A DNA stretch of 64,000 bases from Phascolarctos cinereus (Eukaryota; Chordata; Mammalia; Diprotodontia; Phascolarctidae): positions 4,999,001-5,063,000 of the forward strand of contig NW_018343973.1 of NCBI RefSeq assembly GCF_002099425.1, written 5' to 3'. Made by a program: the position numbers and the translations under genes. The notes under the pieces are model-generated. The model was not told the origin of the DNA and did no database searches. It saw nothing but the letters and a program-made list of their open reading frames with translations. Below, piece after piece: positions 19,775-31,150 of this stretch. Position 1 is the first letter of the stretch. Each line of letters opens with the position of its first letter.

Positions 19775-21340
19775 TAGCTGAGATGAAAGTGAGGTTGAAG
19801 TGATGCTACTCCTCCTTTTACCATTTGCATAGATTTCTTCTTCTGCTTTCCTATTGTATGAAATAAATCACACGCTCCCATTGCCCTCCTTTTCCTCCTA
19901 AGTGTAGCCCTTTCTTCTCCCCTTCTTTTCTGCTTTAAAGATGATCAAAACGTGACAAAGATCACTCCCAGGTCCACTGCCTCATTTAACTCCTCTATAA
20001 CCCTGATGACATAGTGGTTGTTAGGAGATGCTTACAGCATTCTCCCTTCCTCATTACAATGCAAACACTTCATCCTTATAATAAAGGCTTTCTAATTGCT
20101 CACTTGCATTTACCTTTTTATGTTTCTCTTTACTCCCATGTTTATATTCCAAAGTCTTCTCCACTCTAATATTTTTATTGGGAATGCTTGGAAGACCAGT
20201 GTTTCAATAAAGATTCACTTTTCTCATGTAGGATTATAATAAGTTTTGCTTGATAAGTTATTCTTATTTGGTAAGCCTATATCTTTTGCCTTTTACCATA
20301 TCATGTCCCATGCTCTGTGTTCCTTCAGAGTGGTAGCTGCTAATCCTTGTGTGATCTTGGCTGGTTCCTTAGTAATTGAACTTTCTTTTTGATTGCTTAA
20401 AGGTTTTTTTTTCCTTGGACCTGGAAGCTCTGGATTTTGTCTATGATATTCCTGGGAGTTTTATTTGGGGTTTCCTTCAGGAAGTGATCTATGGATTCCT
20501 TCTGTTTTTACTTTGCCATCTCTTTCTAATTTGTTTAGGCAATTTTATTTTATGGTTTCTTGAAAAATTATGCCCAGGCCTTTCCTTTTGTCATAACTTT
20601 TGTGAAAATAATAATTTTTAAATCATCTTTCCTTGATCTTTTCAATGTCATTTGTTTTTGATGAGATACCTTATATTTTCTTCTACTTTTTTCCAGGCTT
20701 TTGACTATTTTACTATCTCTTCTTGTCTCATAATGTCAGTAAATTCTTTTTTGTCCATTCTAATTTTCAAGGGGATAGGTAGGCAGTAGATAGAGTACCA
20801 GGCCTGAAGTCAGGAAAATTTATCTTCCTGAGCTCAAATCTGGCCTCAGACACTTACTAGCTGTGTGACCCTGGGCAAGTCACTTAACCCTGTTCATCTC
20901 AGTTCCTCATCTGTAAAATGAGCTGGAGAAGGAAATAGCAAACCACCTCAGTATCATTGCCAAGAAAACCCCAAGTGGTCATGAAGAGTCAGACATGACT
21001 GAAATGACTGAACAACAAGAATTTTCAAGGAGTCTGATACTTGGTTAAGTTTTGTAACCCTTGTGCTAAGCTATTAATTCTCTTTTCAAGCATTTCTTCC
21101 AAAGCTTTATTTATTTTCCAATTCTCTTCTCTATGACTCTCATTTCACTAATAATATAATTTTTTTTATTCAAAAGATTTTCATATTAATTTTTTTTAAA
21201 TTCTTTATTTCTTTTAGGAACTCTAATTGATCTTGTGGCAAAGCTGTATTTTTCTCTGAGGCTTTGTTTGTAGGTGCTTTGCAGTTATTCTTCTCTTCTG
21301 GATTTGTAAGGAAAAATTCATTGAGAAAGTGGTGCTTTTG
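19775..21340 (-). mobile_element. HAL1-like / L1 ORF1-containing element, minus strand
   Basis: Reversed, 20400-20500 translates to a relic including TPNKTPRNIIDKIQSFQV, close to the L1/HAL1 ORF1 motif PRNIIAKFQSS. The flanking order (TGCATTTACCTTTTTATGTT, GGGAATGCTTGGAAGACC, TTGTGATCTTGGC-like) fits a half-L1. It lies just upstream, in element sense, of an L1 ORF2 tail; whether the two were one insertion is unclear. Confidence 0.6.
20773..21019 (+). mobile_element. Long marsupial SINE (type B)
   Basis: Complete head to tail, including TCCTCATCTGTAAAATGAGC, CATTGCCAAGAAAACCCCAA and GACTGAACAACAAG. Target-site duplication AATTTTCAAGG (20762-20772 and 21020-21030). Inserted in the HAL1-like element. 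Confidence 0.95.
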
Positions 21341-21343
21341 CCA

Positions 21344-22015
21344 TACCTGAAAAGGATGTGAATGATTTGGATAGGTAGGAAAAAGAAGAGAGGCATTCCA
21401 GGTGGGGATATATGACATGGGCAAAGGTACAGAGCAAGGAACACACAAGTTACGATTAGGCAATGAGGAGTAGTGGAGGAGTTTGTTTGGAATGGAGGGT
21501 TTATGCTTGAGAAAAAAGGTGAAATAAATTAGTAAATGTAGACAGATTAGCTATTTAACTGAGGGTTTTTAAGCAAGACAATGGCATAATAAAATATGAA
21601 TTGTCTGAAAGGGGGATATAAGATAGTCTGGAATGAGGAGAAATTGAAGACAATGATTACTGCTAAAATCTTTAGATGAGATGCTGAGGGTTTGAATACT
21701 TCTTGCAGAGGATAGAAAGGAAAAGATAGTTGCCAGAGGCCTTATAAAAGAAAGAATCAAGATGAGTTGATGACTGATTGGAGGTGAAAGGCAAAGACAA
21801 GAGAAAAATCAGGTGACCCCAGGATTTCAATTGTAAGTGATTGGGAGAGGACCCATTGCTAAAAATTGGAAAGTTTAGAACAAGAACTCATTTGGGAAAG
21901 GGAGAGAAAAATGGCTTTTTTACTGAGATGAAATATTTTGGTGGATTTAGTTTAATGTGTTTAAGAGTTAAATTATGATATAGAAAGGGATTTTTTTTCT
22001 AATTATAAGCTTCTT
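21344..22015 (-). mobile_element. L2 LINE fragment, minus strand
   Basis: AGGCATTCCAGGTGGGGATA, GGGCAAAGGTACAGAGCAAG, GGTTTTTAAGCAAGACAATG and ACCCCAGGATTTC appear in reversed L2 RT-domain order. Diverged. Confidence 0.65.
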
Positions 22016-22029
22016 TAAGGAAGAAAGGA

Positions 22030-22277
22030 AACAAGTATTTATTAAGTGTCTACTGTGTTCCAGGCACTGCACTAAGCATTTTGCAAAGATAATCTAATTT
22101 GATCCTAACAACAAGGTGCTATTACCCCCACTTCCCAGTTGAGGAACTGAGGCAGACAGAAGTTAAGTGGCTTGCCCTGAGTCACACAGCTTGTAAGAGT
22201 CTATGGCTGGATTTGAACACAGGTCTCCCTGACTCCAAACCTAGGACTCTATTCATTGCCTCTAACTGCCTCTTTAA
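22030..22277 (-). repeat. MIR-type SINE, minus strand
   Basis: TCTACTGTGTTCCAGGCACT, CCCAGTTGAGGAACTGAGGC, AAGTGGCTTGCCCTGAGTCA and CTGGATTTGAACACAGGTC: nearly full length. Confidence 0.88.
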
Positions 22278-22489
22278 TGGCACATAAGAACAATATAACA
22301 ACAATAAAAAAATTTGTCAAAGATAGTAGAAGTATCTAATCTTCTTTTAGTGATAGATGCTAGATAGTTACTTGATTTAAATTAGACAACATGAATGAAA
22401 AGTTCCAAATAGCATAAAATTAAGGGAGACAGAAGAAAATGCCTTAAGATGAGGAAAAGGGGAGCCCTGGAGAAGGTAGATTGATAAAT

Positions 22490-22870
22490 GTAATCAATCA
22501 GTCAACACTTATTAAGCACCTGCTATGTGTCAGGCACCATACTGGGGACCTTCTGAAGTAGGACCACGAATCCCTTTGAGATCTATGAGTTGAAAACCCC
22601 TGATATGGGGGGGGAAACCCATTCCTGGAATAAACTCCTCTAATTTTTGCATAGCATTTTGTCTACATCTCTCTTTCACCTTTATCACATTCCAATCTGT
22701 GTCAGCCTTATTTGCGTATATATACCCTATTTAAGGGAAAGGACTATATTGATTTTCTCTTTGGATTCACAGCATCTAATACAGTGTTTTGTACATAAGA
22801 GGTACTAAAATCTTTTGTTGAATTAAGCTGTTCTACTTAATTATATGTTAATATATAGCCAAAAATATAG
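22490..22870 (+). repeat. L2/MIR end fragments
   Basis: AGTCAACACTTATTAAGCAC with CTATGTGTCAGGCACCATAC (reversed L2/MIR end) at 22495-22550, then a weak plus-strand L2 3' end at 22655-22830 (ATCTAATACAGTGTTTTGTA). The rest is unassigned. Confidence 0.45.
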
Positions 22871-22879
22871 TCCAAATAA

Positions 22880-23125
22880 ATAGCTATATTTATATATCAC
22901 TTCAAAACTTGCAATGCTCTTTACAAATATCATCTCATTTTATCCTCACAACAGCGCTAAGAGGAACGTGCCTATTATTATCCCCATTTTACAAATGTGG
23001 AAACTGAAGCAAAGAGGTTAAGTCACTTGCCCAGGGTCACACAGTGTCCGAGACCAGATTTGAACTCAGATCTCTCCCAACTGCATGTCTAGTTCTCTAG
23101 CCACTATGACACTTAGCTGCCTCAA
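22880..23125 (-). repeat. MIR-type SINE, minus strand
   Basis: ATCATCTCATTTTATCCTCA, CCCCATTTTACAAATGTGGA, CACTTGCCCAGGGTCACACA and CACTTAGCTGCCTC show a near-complete copy. Confidence 0.9.
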
Positions 23126-23220
23126 AATTGAATGTTTTACTAAGAAACCTATTTGTGAATAATATCTTATTTTGTTTAAATGCAAAAAAGATTTTCTTCA
23201 GATTTGAATAGGAAGGAAAA

Positions 23221-23234
23221 ACACTAGAGGGCAG
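23221..23234 (+). promoter_or_regulatory. CTCF-like motif
   Basis: ACACTAGAGGGCAG matches 13 of 14 positions of the CTCF core consensus CCASYAGRKGGCRS; only the first C is missing. It lies outside any repeat I recognise. Sequence match only; occupancy is unknown. Confidence 0.5.
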
Positions 23235-24495
23235 CAAATGTTTATTAGGAGAAACCCTTGCAGCAGAATTCGAAGTCCAGAGCTGCCATAGTGATGTGGT
23301 TTTATTTTTGTCTCATGAACTTTGCCCCAGTTCAAGCTGAGCCACACTTACATGATTTGTGGGAAGGGCTGAAGAGCCTTATCCTCATTACTCTTAATCA
23401 TTGAACTAGTTGGGGAAAATAGATGAATGGCTTCCCCAAAGTTAGCACCATTGAGCCTGAGTACTTTTGCAGAATATTTCTCTTTGGGGCCCCTAGATCT
23501 AAAAGAGAAACTCCAAACAGTGGGGCATTTAGGATGGTCTGAAAGCCTACTTATTTAAAACTCTGTGGGTAAAGAAAAAGGCAGAGTCAGCCATAGTTCC
23601 TACAAAGCAGGACATGAAGTACCTTTGCATACAACTTCTCTTTGTCCATGTACCCATGAAAATAAACAGGGCATCTGTTTTCTGCTTCCCGTTCCCTGTG
23701 AGTTCCATCCCTCTCCCTTCTTTGGGGACTCAGTATCTTCCTGAATTCTTTTAAACATTTTTAAGGTCTGGCTCACAAAAGACAATAGAGTGCTGGGCTT
23801 ACTCCTCCCTTTATCTTCCCCTCCCTTCAATGGAACCCAAGTCTCAAACATTCCAGAAATTCAAAGCTCATCCTCTTTATACTCGCTTTTCTCCCCTATG
23901 CTGCCACTTCAGGCCTGTGTCTATTTTTATCTAACTCCAGCAAGGTGATCCTGTTGTTACCCACCAGGCAAGGTCATTGTGTCTGCTTCCCGTTGCCCTT
24001 TAATGCCTAGGCCATCTCCAATGGAGTAGAAGGAGACAGTAATAAGGAGATGCTACAAAAGTACCCTGCAGTTCGGTTGGAAGTAGGGAGATTTTAAGAG
24101 AGGTTTGGAAATGGGAGAATAGGGAATCTCAACCCTGAACACTGGTGGTGAGGAGGCTATAGCAAGGGAAATATGGCTACTGGGGAATAAGTCCCAAGAC
24201 CTTTTCCCTTTGTGAATGTTTGTATCAATATGTAATAACGATGTTTAAATTAATGGGGGATGATATCAGGGACAACTCTCCACATCAATACCAAAGAAAG
24301 TGGAAAGAGGATAGCACTTGTCCTCCCCTCTTTCCTCCATCCCCCATTACATGTGGGAATCCAAGGAAAGCTAAGCTACCCAAGGTTCAAGATACTCCAT
24401 GAGTTTGAATTTACCCAAATAAATTATAGCTCACAAGCCACAAGCACTGTATAGCCTTTTACTACATAGCCAGAGGACAGAATTAATTCAAAATA
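23235..24495. other. Unassigned unique-looking stretch
   Basis: About 1.3 kb without a recognised repeat. Short frames (60-83 codons) on both strands lack domains. Confidence 0.4.
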
Positions 24496-24496
24496 G

Positions 24497-25070
24497 TCAG
24501 TCAACAAATATTTATTAGGCATGTACTATATTAGGCACTGTGTTAATCCATGAGGATACAAAAAGAGGCAAAAGATATTGCATGCCTTCAAGGGGCTCAC
24601 AATCTAACAGAGGAGATAACTAACAAATATATACAAACAAGTTATACATAATATAAATAGGAAATAATTAACAAAGGCATGGTACCAGAATTAAGAAGGA
24701 TTGGGAAAAGCTTCTGTAAAAGAAAAGATTTTAGTTAGGACTTAAAGGAAGCCAGGGAATCCAGTAAGGATAGGTAAGCCAGAAAAAATGTCCAGAGCTG
24801 AGAAAAGGCATATATTTTTGTGGGGTTTTTTTTTGTTTTGTGTTTTTTTGCTAGGCAATGGGGTTAAATGACTTGCCCAGGGTCACACAGCTAGTGTCAA
24901 CTATCTGAGGCTGGATTTGAACTGAGGTCCTCCTGACTCTAGGGCCAATGCTCTATCCACTGCTCCACCTAGCGGGAGATCTTTTTTTTTTAACAGAACA
25001 GAAAGGATGACAGCGTCATTAGATGAAACAAGTACATGGTGGAGAATAAGGGGTAAGAAAAGCATAACTA
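24497..25070 (-). mobile_element. L2 LINE 3' portion, minus strand, split by a SINE
   Basis: ATTTATTAGGCATGTACTAT, CTTCAAGGGGCTCACAATCT, AGGAAGCCAGGGAATCC; continues after the SINE with GAGAATAAGGGGTAAGAAA. This is the reversed L2 3' terminus plus C-terminal coding relic. Confidence 0.7.
24816..24974 (-). mobile_element. Short marsupial SINE (type A), minus strand
   Basis: A T-rich tail, then GACTTGCCCAGGGTCACACA, AACTGAGGTCCTCCTGACTC and CTGCTCCACCTAGC. Inserted in L2. Confidence 0.9.
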
Positions 25071-25074
25071 AGAT

Positions 25075-25630
25075 ATTCAATGAAATAGTATAGTAAGAAA
25101 GATAGCAGTAGAACATTTCCATCAGTGGAAAGAGTTGGCTCACAGTGACCACATATGGAGGGACCTGCATGGGGGGAACTCATGTAGCCAGGGTGCACAT
25201 ATGGAAGAGTACATGTATGGAAGTGAAACAAGAATGCATGCATATCAGGACAGCTCAAACCCCTGACACTGCTGTGCCATTGATGTCCTCTACAAACACC
25301 CTCACATTATTATTCCCACTGAACTTGTTCCCTTTTGGTCTTATATATGGTGTTTGCCAGACAGTGCTCTACAGATTTAATAATGGTCACTGCTAGGTTT
25401 TAGTTTGTTGGGCTTATGATTCTGGAGGTTCTCTATGCTGTGCTTGAGGAACTACCTCTTCCCCATAAAAGGAAGACTAGTCTCTGCCATCTCTCTTTTA
25501 TCTTAGAGCCCATTGGCTATAATTTCAGCTCTTTTAATGAGGAAAACAAGCCCTCTACACACTAGATCATTGAACCAGGAAGAAACCTTTACCTTCCCCT
25601 TCTCCATAAAAAATAAATAATCTGTCAGTT
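25075..25630. other. Unassigned, no gene seen
   Basis: No recognised family. An 83-codon plus-strand frame (25145-25396) has no domain. Confidence 0.35.
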
Positions 25631-25631
25631 T

Positions 25632-25730
25632 CCAAAAATGCTCTCCAGAATGGTTGGATCAGTTCACAACTCCAACAGTGCATCAGTGTCCCAATTTTCC
25701 CACATCTTCTCCAGCATTTAACATTTCCAT
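25632..25730 (-). mobile_element. L1 ORF2 C-terminal fragment, minus strand
   Basis: CTCTCCAGAATGGTTGGATC, AGTTCACAACTCCAACAGTG and TTCCCACATCTTCTCCAGCA are close to the L1 copy at 47700. Confidence 0.85.
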
Positions 25731-26640
25731 CCAGCTAAGTAAAATTTACAGGCATTTGATCTGTGTTTTAATCTATTTACGATTGTTCATCAGAAACAAT
25801 TTATCTGTTCCAAATCTCTATCTGACTTGGGGTTAGAAAGTCCCCCCTGACTTCTGTTATTTCCTGATTGCCAACTTAAAAACAGTTAAAAATCATTTGC
25901 CGCTTTGGGTGGGGGGTGGGGGGGGTGAAAGCTACTTTTTATCAAATTACTAAAGGCTATCCAGATCTAAAACCCAGAAGTTTTAATTTCCTTATCACAC
26001 CATTCCCATGATCGCTTCATCATCCATGCAAGTAAAGAAGTTGGAGAAATGCATAAGTTTTAAAAAATGAACAAGAAAATTTATCACCTTGTCGTAAGTT
26101 CATAAATTTAATTCCAAATATTAGAGAGTCAATCAGATTCTATTGCCCATCCCCTAGCCCTTAACATTAAATGTTCTTCAAAGTGAAAACTTATTTGCTA
26201 AATATACCACTATACTATTAAAAAGGTGAAAGCAAAACCAAACACACAACTCAGGTTTATTCCAGGAGAATTCATTGTAGAATTTTAATTACAGCTATCT
26301 GGATCTCTGATAAAAAGCAAGTACAGGGAAAAGAATGCTTCCCCAGACCCCTTGGTAGGTACTTCCATTCCAGATGATGGAGGTACTCCTCCAGCCATAT
26401 AGAATTTCATGTAACGTGATACATGCACCAGTATCCATGTAATATTTATTTCATATCCTAGCCATCTCCAGACCAACCATCATCCCCATTTTCTCCTCCC
26501 CAACCAGAACCTTTGACTACCCCAGGGATGCCAGGCTCCAACAGATGAGCTTTCACTTTATTTTGCCCAAACCCATCCTCGAAACTACTTCCTATTCACC
26601 TTTGAAACATGTCACCTTTCTATTACCTTCTCTAGCTCCC
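25731..26640. other. Unassigned, no gene seen
   Basis: A G-run (TGGGGGGTGGGGGGGGTG) sits near 25908. Otherwise nothing recognised. Confidence 0.35.
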
Positions 26641-26644
26641 CTTT

Positions 26645-26770
26645 TTGTACTGTCTTCCTCATTAGAATGTAAACTCCTTGAAGGCAGGCACCAATTTACT
26701 TGTTTGTATTTGTAGCTCCACCATCACAGTATCTGGCACATAGTAAACATTTAATTAATGCTCTGCCTGT
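26645..26770 (+). repeat. L2 3' end, plus strand
   Basis: TTAGAATGTAAACTCCTTGA, TTGTTTGTATTTGTAGCTCC and ATCTGGCACATAGTAAACAT. Confidence 0.8.
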
Positions 26771-27098
26771 CTGCCTGTTCATTTATCACAGGATTAGTCT
26801 TGACTGATTGTGAATTGAGGCTGTATTATTCCTGTTTATGTAAAGAAAAAAGCTCTACATTTGACCTTGTTCCTCATCTGTACTAAGTATTTATGAAGAT
26901 CTACAAGCACTAATTGTCCAGAACATATGCCTTATTTATGAACAGTCTTTTCTGCGCTCATGGCTGGCTGGGGTTGGGGTAATAGATTTGGAACACAGTC
27001 AAGACTCTTAGCTTTAGATATAGATCCCTATTGTCTAGGGGGAAATTTATGCTGGGCTGGCTCCCCTAATTAGCGTAAGAATGATATATAGCCAGTGA

Positions 27099-27542
27099 TG
27101 TTGGGGGTTGAAGAGTTATCTCAAGATGTGCAGTCTGCTCAGTTTAGGGACTAATAAGTGTTGGGGATCTGTTAGGATGTAGAGGGCCGCAGGCTGTTCA
27201 TGAGGTCTCACTGATGGGTGGAGGCCCCTCTCAGGTGCTGATCTCTGAGCAAAGGTTGCCTGGTTCGGTGCTCCATTGTATGGATCTTTAACAATCTTTA
27301 ACTCCCCTAGTTATTATATGGTCATTAGCAGTCTAATTGGAGTCAGATAAGTGCACAGGATGTGCATGCACTGTCCTTGAGCACAGCATGGGCTATACAT
27401 CATTGTAACTTGAGAAAGAGTTCCTATTATTTTACTATATAAGTAAGTGCTTTGCTAAAAATAAACGGAGTTGCTTCCATCTTGTCTCCTGCCTCATCAA
27501 TGTGCATTCGAGATAGAAAATCAAGCTGGTCTTGATTCATCA
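27099..27542 (+). mobile_element. Solo LTR fossil of an endogenous retrovirus-like element
   Basis: The block begins TG and ends CA, with a TATATAA box (27436) closely followed by an AATAAA signal (27460) in LTR layout. AGTGA and GGTGA flank it as a likely 5-bp target duplication with one mismatch. No internal coding region adjoins it. Family unassigned; a fossil of moderate age. Confidence 0.6.
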
Positions 27543-27547
27543 GGTGA

Positions 27548-28010
27548 TTGGGAAATCCTAGGCCCTAGGTAGGCTCTATAGCCAAGTGGACTAGTTGTGC
27601 ACAATAAATAAGTATTCTAAGAATGACCTTGAAGGAAGCTACTCTCAGAGTGTGCTGAGAAGAACCTTCAGTAAAGTTAGAGGAAAAGAAAAAAAAAACC
27701 TGAAGTACTTTTGACAAGCAAATTTATTTTTAAAAAACCCACTAAGTGGCTATGCTTCAAAGAAAGCTATTAATTCTCAATATACATGCAAAAAGAATTA
27801 TAATAACCATTCTTAATAAAAAAAAGTTTCTTCTACTTAGGAGACAGTTTAGTGCCATAGTGTCAAACCCAAATAAAAACATTAGAAAACCACATATTAA
27901 TATTATCTTCATAGTATTTTTCTTTGTTTTGTTAGATATTTTCCAATTATATTTTAAATCTGATTCTGGGTACACTCAGGAGAACCAGAAGTTTGGAACC
28001 TCTAGTGTAA
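27548..28010. other. Unassigned AT-rich stretch
   Basis: A 98-codon frame (27746-28042) is Lys/Ile-rich with no domain, as expected in AT-rich DNA. Confidence 0.4.
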
Positions 28011-28011
28011 T

Positions 28012-28260
28012 GCAGAGATCCCTGAATTTGAAGTCAGGATGACCTGAAGTCAAATTCTACCTCAGAAATTTCCTACTTTTGTGATAGTGGGTAATTCATT
28101 TAATCTCTCTCAGCTTCAGTTTTCCCATCTGTAAAATGGGACAATAATAGCATCTACTTCACTGAGCTGTTTGGAGGAAAAAATGAATAGTATATGTAAA
28201 GTGCTTTCAAATCTTAAAGTGCTATACTATGCAAATATTAGCTATTCCTATTACTTATGA
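28012..28260 (+). repeat. MIR-type SINE, plus strand
   Basis: TTGAAGTCAGGATGACCTGA, TCCCATCTGTAAAATGGGAC and AAAGTGCTTTCAAATC, up to AATATTAGCTATTCCTATTA: nearly complete. Confidence 0.85.
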
Positions 28261-28316
28261 AAAGAGTCTTCCAAAGTGAGGGCTGTACTTTTGGTTTGAA
28301 TAAATGATGAAGACAA

Positions 28317-28376
28317 CAATGAAGATGAAGATGATGATGATGATGATGATGATAATGATGATGATGATAGCATCAA
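28317..28376. repeat. (GAT)n trinucleotide tract
   Basis: Imperfect GAT/GAA/AAT units with a pure run of about seven GAT. Confidence 0.9.
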
Positions 28377-28779
28377 TAATAATACTAACTTAATGTATCA
28401 CTTCCGTTCTGCTGGTAAAAAGTCACAATAAATTAGCTGTATTTTGAGGTAGGTTCCTGATGAAAAAGAGGCCACCCAGCAAAATCTTCCTTCCAATTCA
28501 TTTGCTCCAAATTCCTGCCTTTATTATGTATATAGGACCAGCTACAAGCCTCCCAGGCTCTGCTCAAAAGAATAGGAATTACATTTATATACATGAACTC
28601 CTTACCTAATTAATCATGCAGCACTCCAGCAGTGATGTTTTTGTTAATTTAATCCCCCACCCCCAACTGCTTCAACGAGCTCATTATCTATTTTGTTTTG
28701 TCTTAAGATGGGTCTTGCTTTTTTTTCCCCAGATTTTGCTGCTGTTGGTTTTGCGATATATTTTTCTTTTGGTGTTTTA

Positions 28780-30352
28780 AAAAAATAATTTTTTTATTAT
28801 GAACTTAAGAATCAACAAATATAAACCTTTTAATATTCAAAGAATGACAAAAGAGTGGATTGTATTTGATGAACTTCTGTTACGTAGAGTTTGTCATTTT
28901 CATTACGCACACTTTGAGGGTTTTTCATATAATTCAAATTAAACCGTTTTATCTAGCATTGTCCTGTTGGACAATGTCTTCTCACCTTTACTCTTCTGCC
29001 TCTTGTTTATTTTTTATGATTCTTTGATGATACTTTAAACTTTTTTTGAGCATGACTTTCACTACCTCCTCTAAATCTGGTCTTTTATCCCAAGAAAGAA
29101 TAAGAAAAGCCCTCCTTTGAAACAAATAAATATAGTCATACAAAATCAATTCCTACCCCCCACCCCAACCTGGCTATCTCTAAAATTTTATGTCTCATTG
29201 CATACCTCTAGCTCATCACCTCTCTGCCATAAAATGGATAGCATGATCTATCCATCAATCTTCTGGAGTTGTAATTATTCAGTGAGTTGATCATAGTTTT
29301 TAAATCTTTCTAGGTTATTTTCCTTTATAGAATTGTAGTCATTATCTAAATTTTGTTCTTCTGGTTCTGTTCATTTTACTCTGCATCAGTTTATATTAAC
29401 ACCTCCCAGGTTTCTCTGAATCTGTCCCTTCCATTGTATCTTACGGCACAATAATATTGCATAACAAGGCTGCTGAGCATGCTACAGCTTCTTGGAGCCA
29501 CAGATAAGAGTGAGAGTTAAACAGTAAAATGGGCTAAACTAGGTTGAGGGTAACCAACAGGCCTCAAACTGGTCAAGTGAATTAGGGGGATGTCTAACCC
29601 AAGCATATGAGGACTTCTCTTGGTGGAATGGGAGGATGAGAACAATTTGTTCCAATGCCATGAAAGCAGCTAAAGCAGGCATTGCGGATGGCTTAGAGCT
29701 TAATCAGGCATCAAAGACACCAAGGTCATTCACTGTATCCTGGGCCATTGCCATGGCTTTTGTCCTGCCACTTTGACAACTTTGGAAGACAGAGTAAGGT
29801 TGATGACTTCATGCAAATGTCTCACTTAAATTAAATCCAATTCACGTGCAAGTCAAGACACCACCTGTGATGAAGAATAACATTCCGTAACATTCATATA
29901 CCATAGTTTGTTCATCCAGTCCCAATTTATGGGGACTTTGCTAACACAAAGTGTTGTAATTTTTTTTAAAGTATAGGTCCTTTCTCTTTTTCTTTGATCT
30001 TTTTGTAGTGGTATCACTGGCTCAAAGGATATGCACAATTTAGTGACTTAGGGAGTATAGTTCTAATTGCTTTCTGGAATGGTTGGGTTACTTCATGGCT
30101 CCACCAAGAATGTATTAGTGTGCCTGTCCTCCTACAGCCCCTCCAACAATTGTCATTTTCCATTTTTGTCATCTTTGTCACTCTGATGGCTGTAATGTAG
30201 AACCTCAGAGGTCTTTTAATATATACTTCTCTTATTATTAGTGATTTGGAACACTTTTTTAATGTAGCTATTGATAACTTTCTTATCTTTTGAGAACTGC
30301 TCATTCATATTCTTTTAGCATTTCTCTGTTGAGGAATGGCTTTTGTCCTTAT
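28780..30352 (-). mobile_element. Old L1 LINE, 3' UTR plus ORF2 tail, minus strand, interrupted
   Basis: 29200-29450 matches L1 3'-UTR-type sequence (CACCTCTCTGCCATAAAATG; TTCTTCTGGTTCTGTTCATT). From 29893 ORF2 follows: CATTCATATACCATAGTTTG, GCTCAAAGGATATGCACAAT, CTCCACCAAGAATG. 30014-30304 is the ORF2 C-terminus reversed. Another repeat at 29467-29875 splits it. The left edge is uncertain. Confidence 0.75.
29467..29875 (-). repeat. Unnamed interspersed repeat, copy 2 (minus), with TSD
   Basis: Reverse complement of the 11105-11460 repeat: AAGACACCAAGGTCATTCAC, GGCTTTTGTCCTGCCACTTT, CACGTGCAAGTCAAGACACC. Flanked by a 17-bp duplication of L1 sequence, AATAATATTGCATAACA versus AATAACATTCCGTAACA (14 of 17), which fixes both ends and shows it moved as a retroposon-like unit of about 409 bp. 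Confidence 0.8.
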
Positions 30353-30414
30353 ATAGTTCCATCAATTACCAATGTTTCTGGAATATCAGATATCCAAATA
30401 TCAAAGGATATCAG

Positions 30415-30518
30415 AAAAGCAGAGAAGACTTGAGTTCAGTTCCAGTCTCAGACACATACTATCTGTGTGACCCTGGGCAAGTCACTTAACCCCCATTGCC
30501 TACAAAACAAACAAAAAA
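30415..30518 (+). mobile_element. 5'-truncated short marsupial SINE (type A)
   Basis: Begins at GACTTGAGTTCAGTTCC and runs to GGGCAAGTCACTTAACCCCC and an AAACAAACAAAAAAA tail. Confidence 0.85.
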
Positions 30519-30539
30519 AAGAGTAGGGTATAGATTTGG

Positions 30540-30730
30540 ATTTTTAAAATTATAGGTCCAAAGCCTACCTCTGACACTAGCTGTTTAACCATTGGAAAGA
30601 GTCTAACCTTTCTGAGCTTTAGTTTCCTCATTTGTAAGGTAAGGATAAAAATACTTGTAGTATCTACCTCATAGAGTTCTTGGGAGGCCAAGTGAAATCA
30701 TGTCTATAAAGCACTTAACCAGCTATTATT
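30540..30730 (+). repeat. MIR-type SINE, plus strand
   Basis: GAGCTTTAGTTTCCTCATTT, ATCTACCTCATAGAGTTCTT and TCTATAAAGCACTTAACCAG. Confidence 0.8.
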
Positions 30731-30929
30731 GTTATTACCCTGAGGCTACAATAGCCAACTTCAGCTTCTCCAACATTCTTTAAGTGGTTTAGTCTGTCTT
30801 TGAGCTGACTTTGTATATAGTACAGCCAAGCGACTTTATTCTAAATCATTTCATATAGTTATAGGCAGTGTTTGCTGTATGTGGAATGAAATTAACATGA
30901 CTTCTTTGCACATTTTTTCTACACAGTAT

Positions 30930-31150
30930 TCAACAAAGATAATCAATTAATCAACAAACATAAAAGGTCTAATTCATGCCAGTCACAATCCTAATTACTG
31001 GGGATATAAAGACAATAATAAAACCTCTCACCCTCAGGGATCTTTTACTCTAACAGGGAAGACAATAGGTGCATATACAAGTATGTCCAGAATATATGTA
31101 CAAAATGAATATAAGCTAGTCATGGGAAGGAAGGTACTAGCAAGTCCTGA
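30930..31150 (-). repeat. L2 3' end, minus strand
   Basis: ATTACTGGGGATATAAAGAC, CCTCAGGGATCTTTTACTCT and AACAGGGAAGACAATAGG. Confidence 0.65.
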
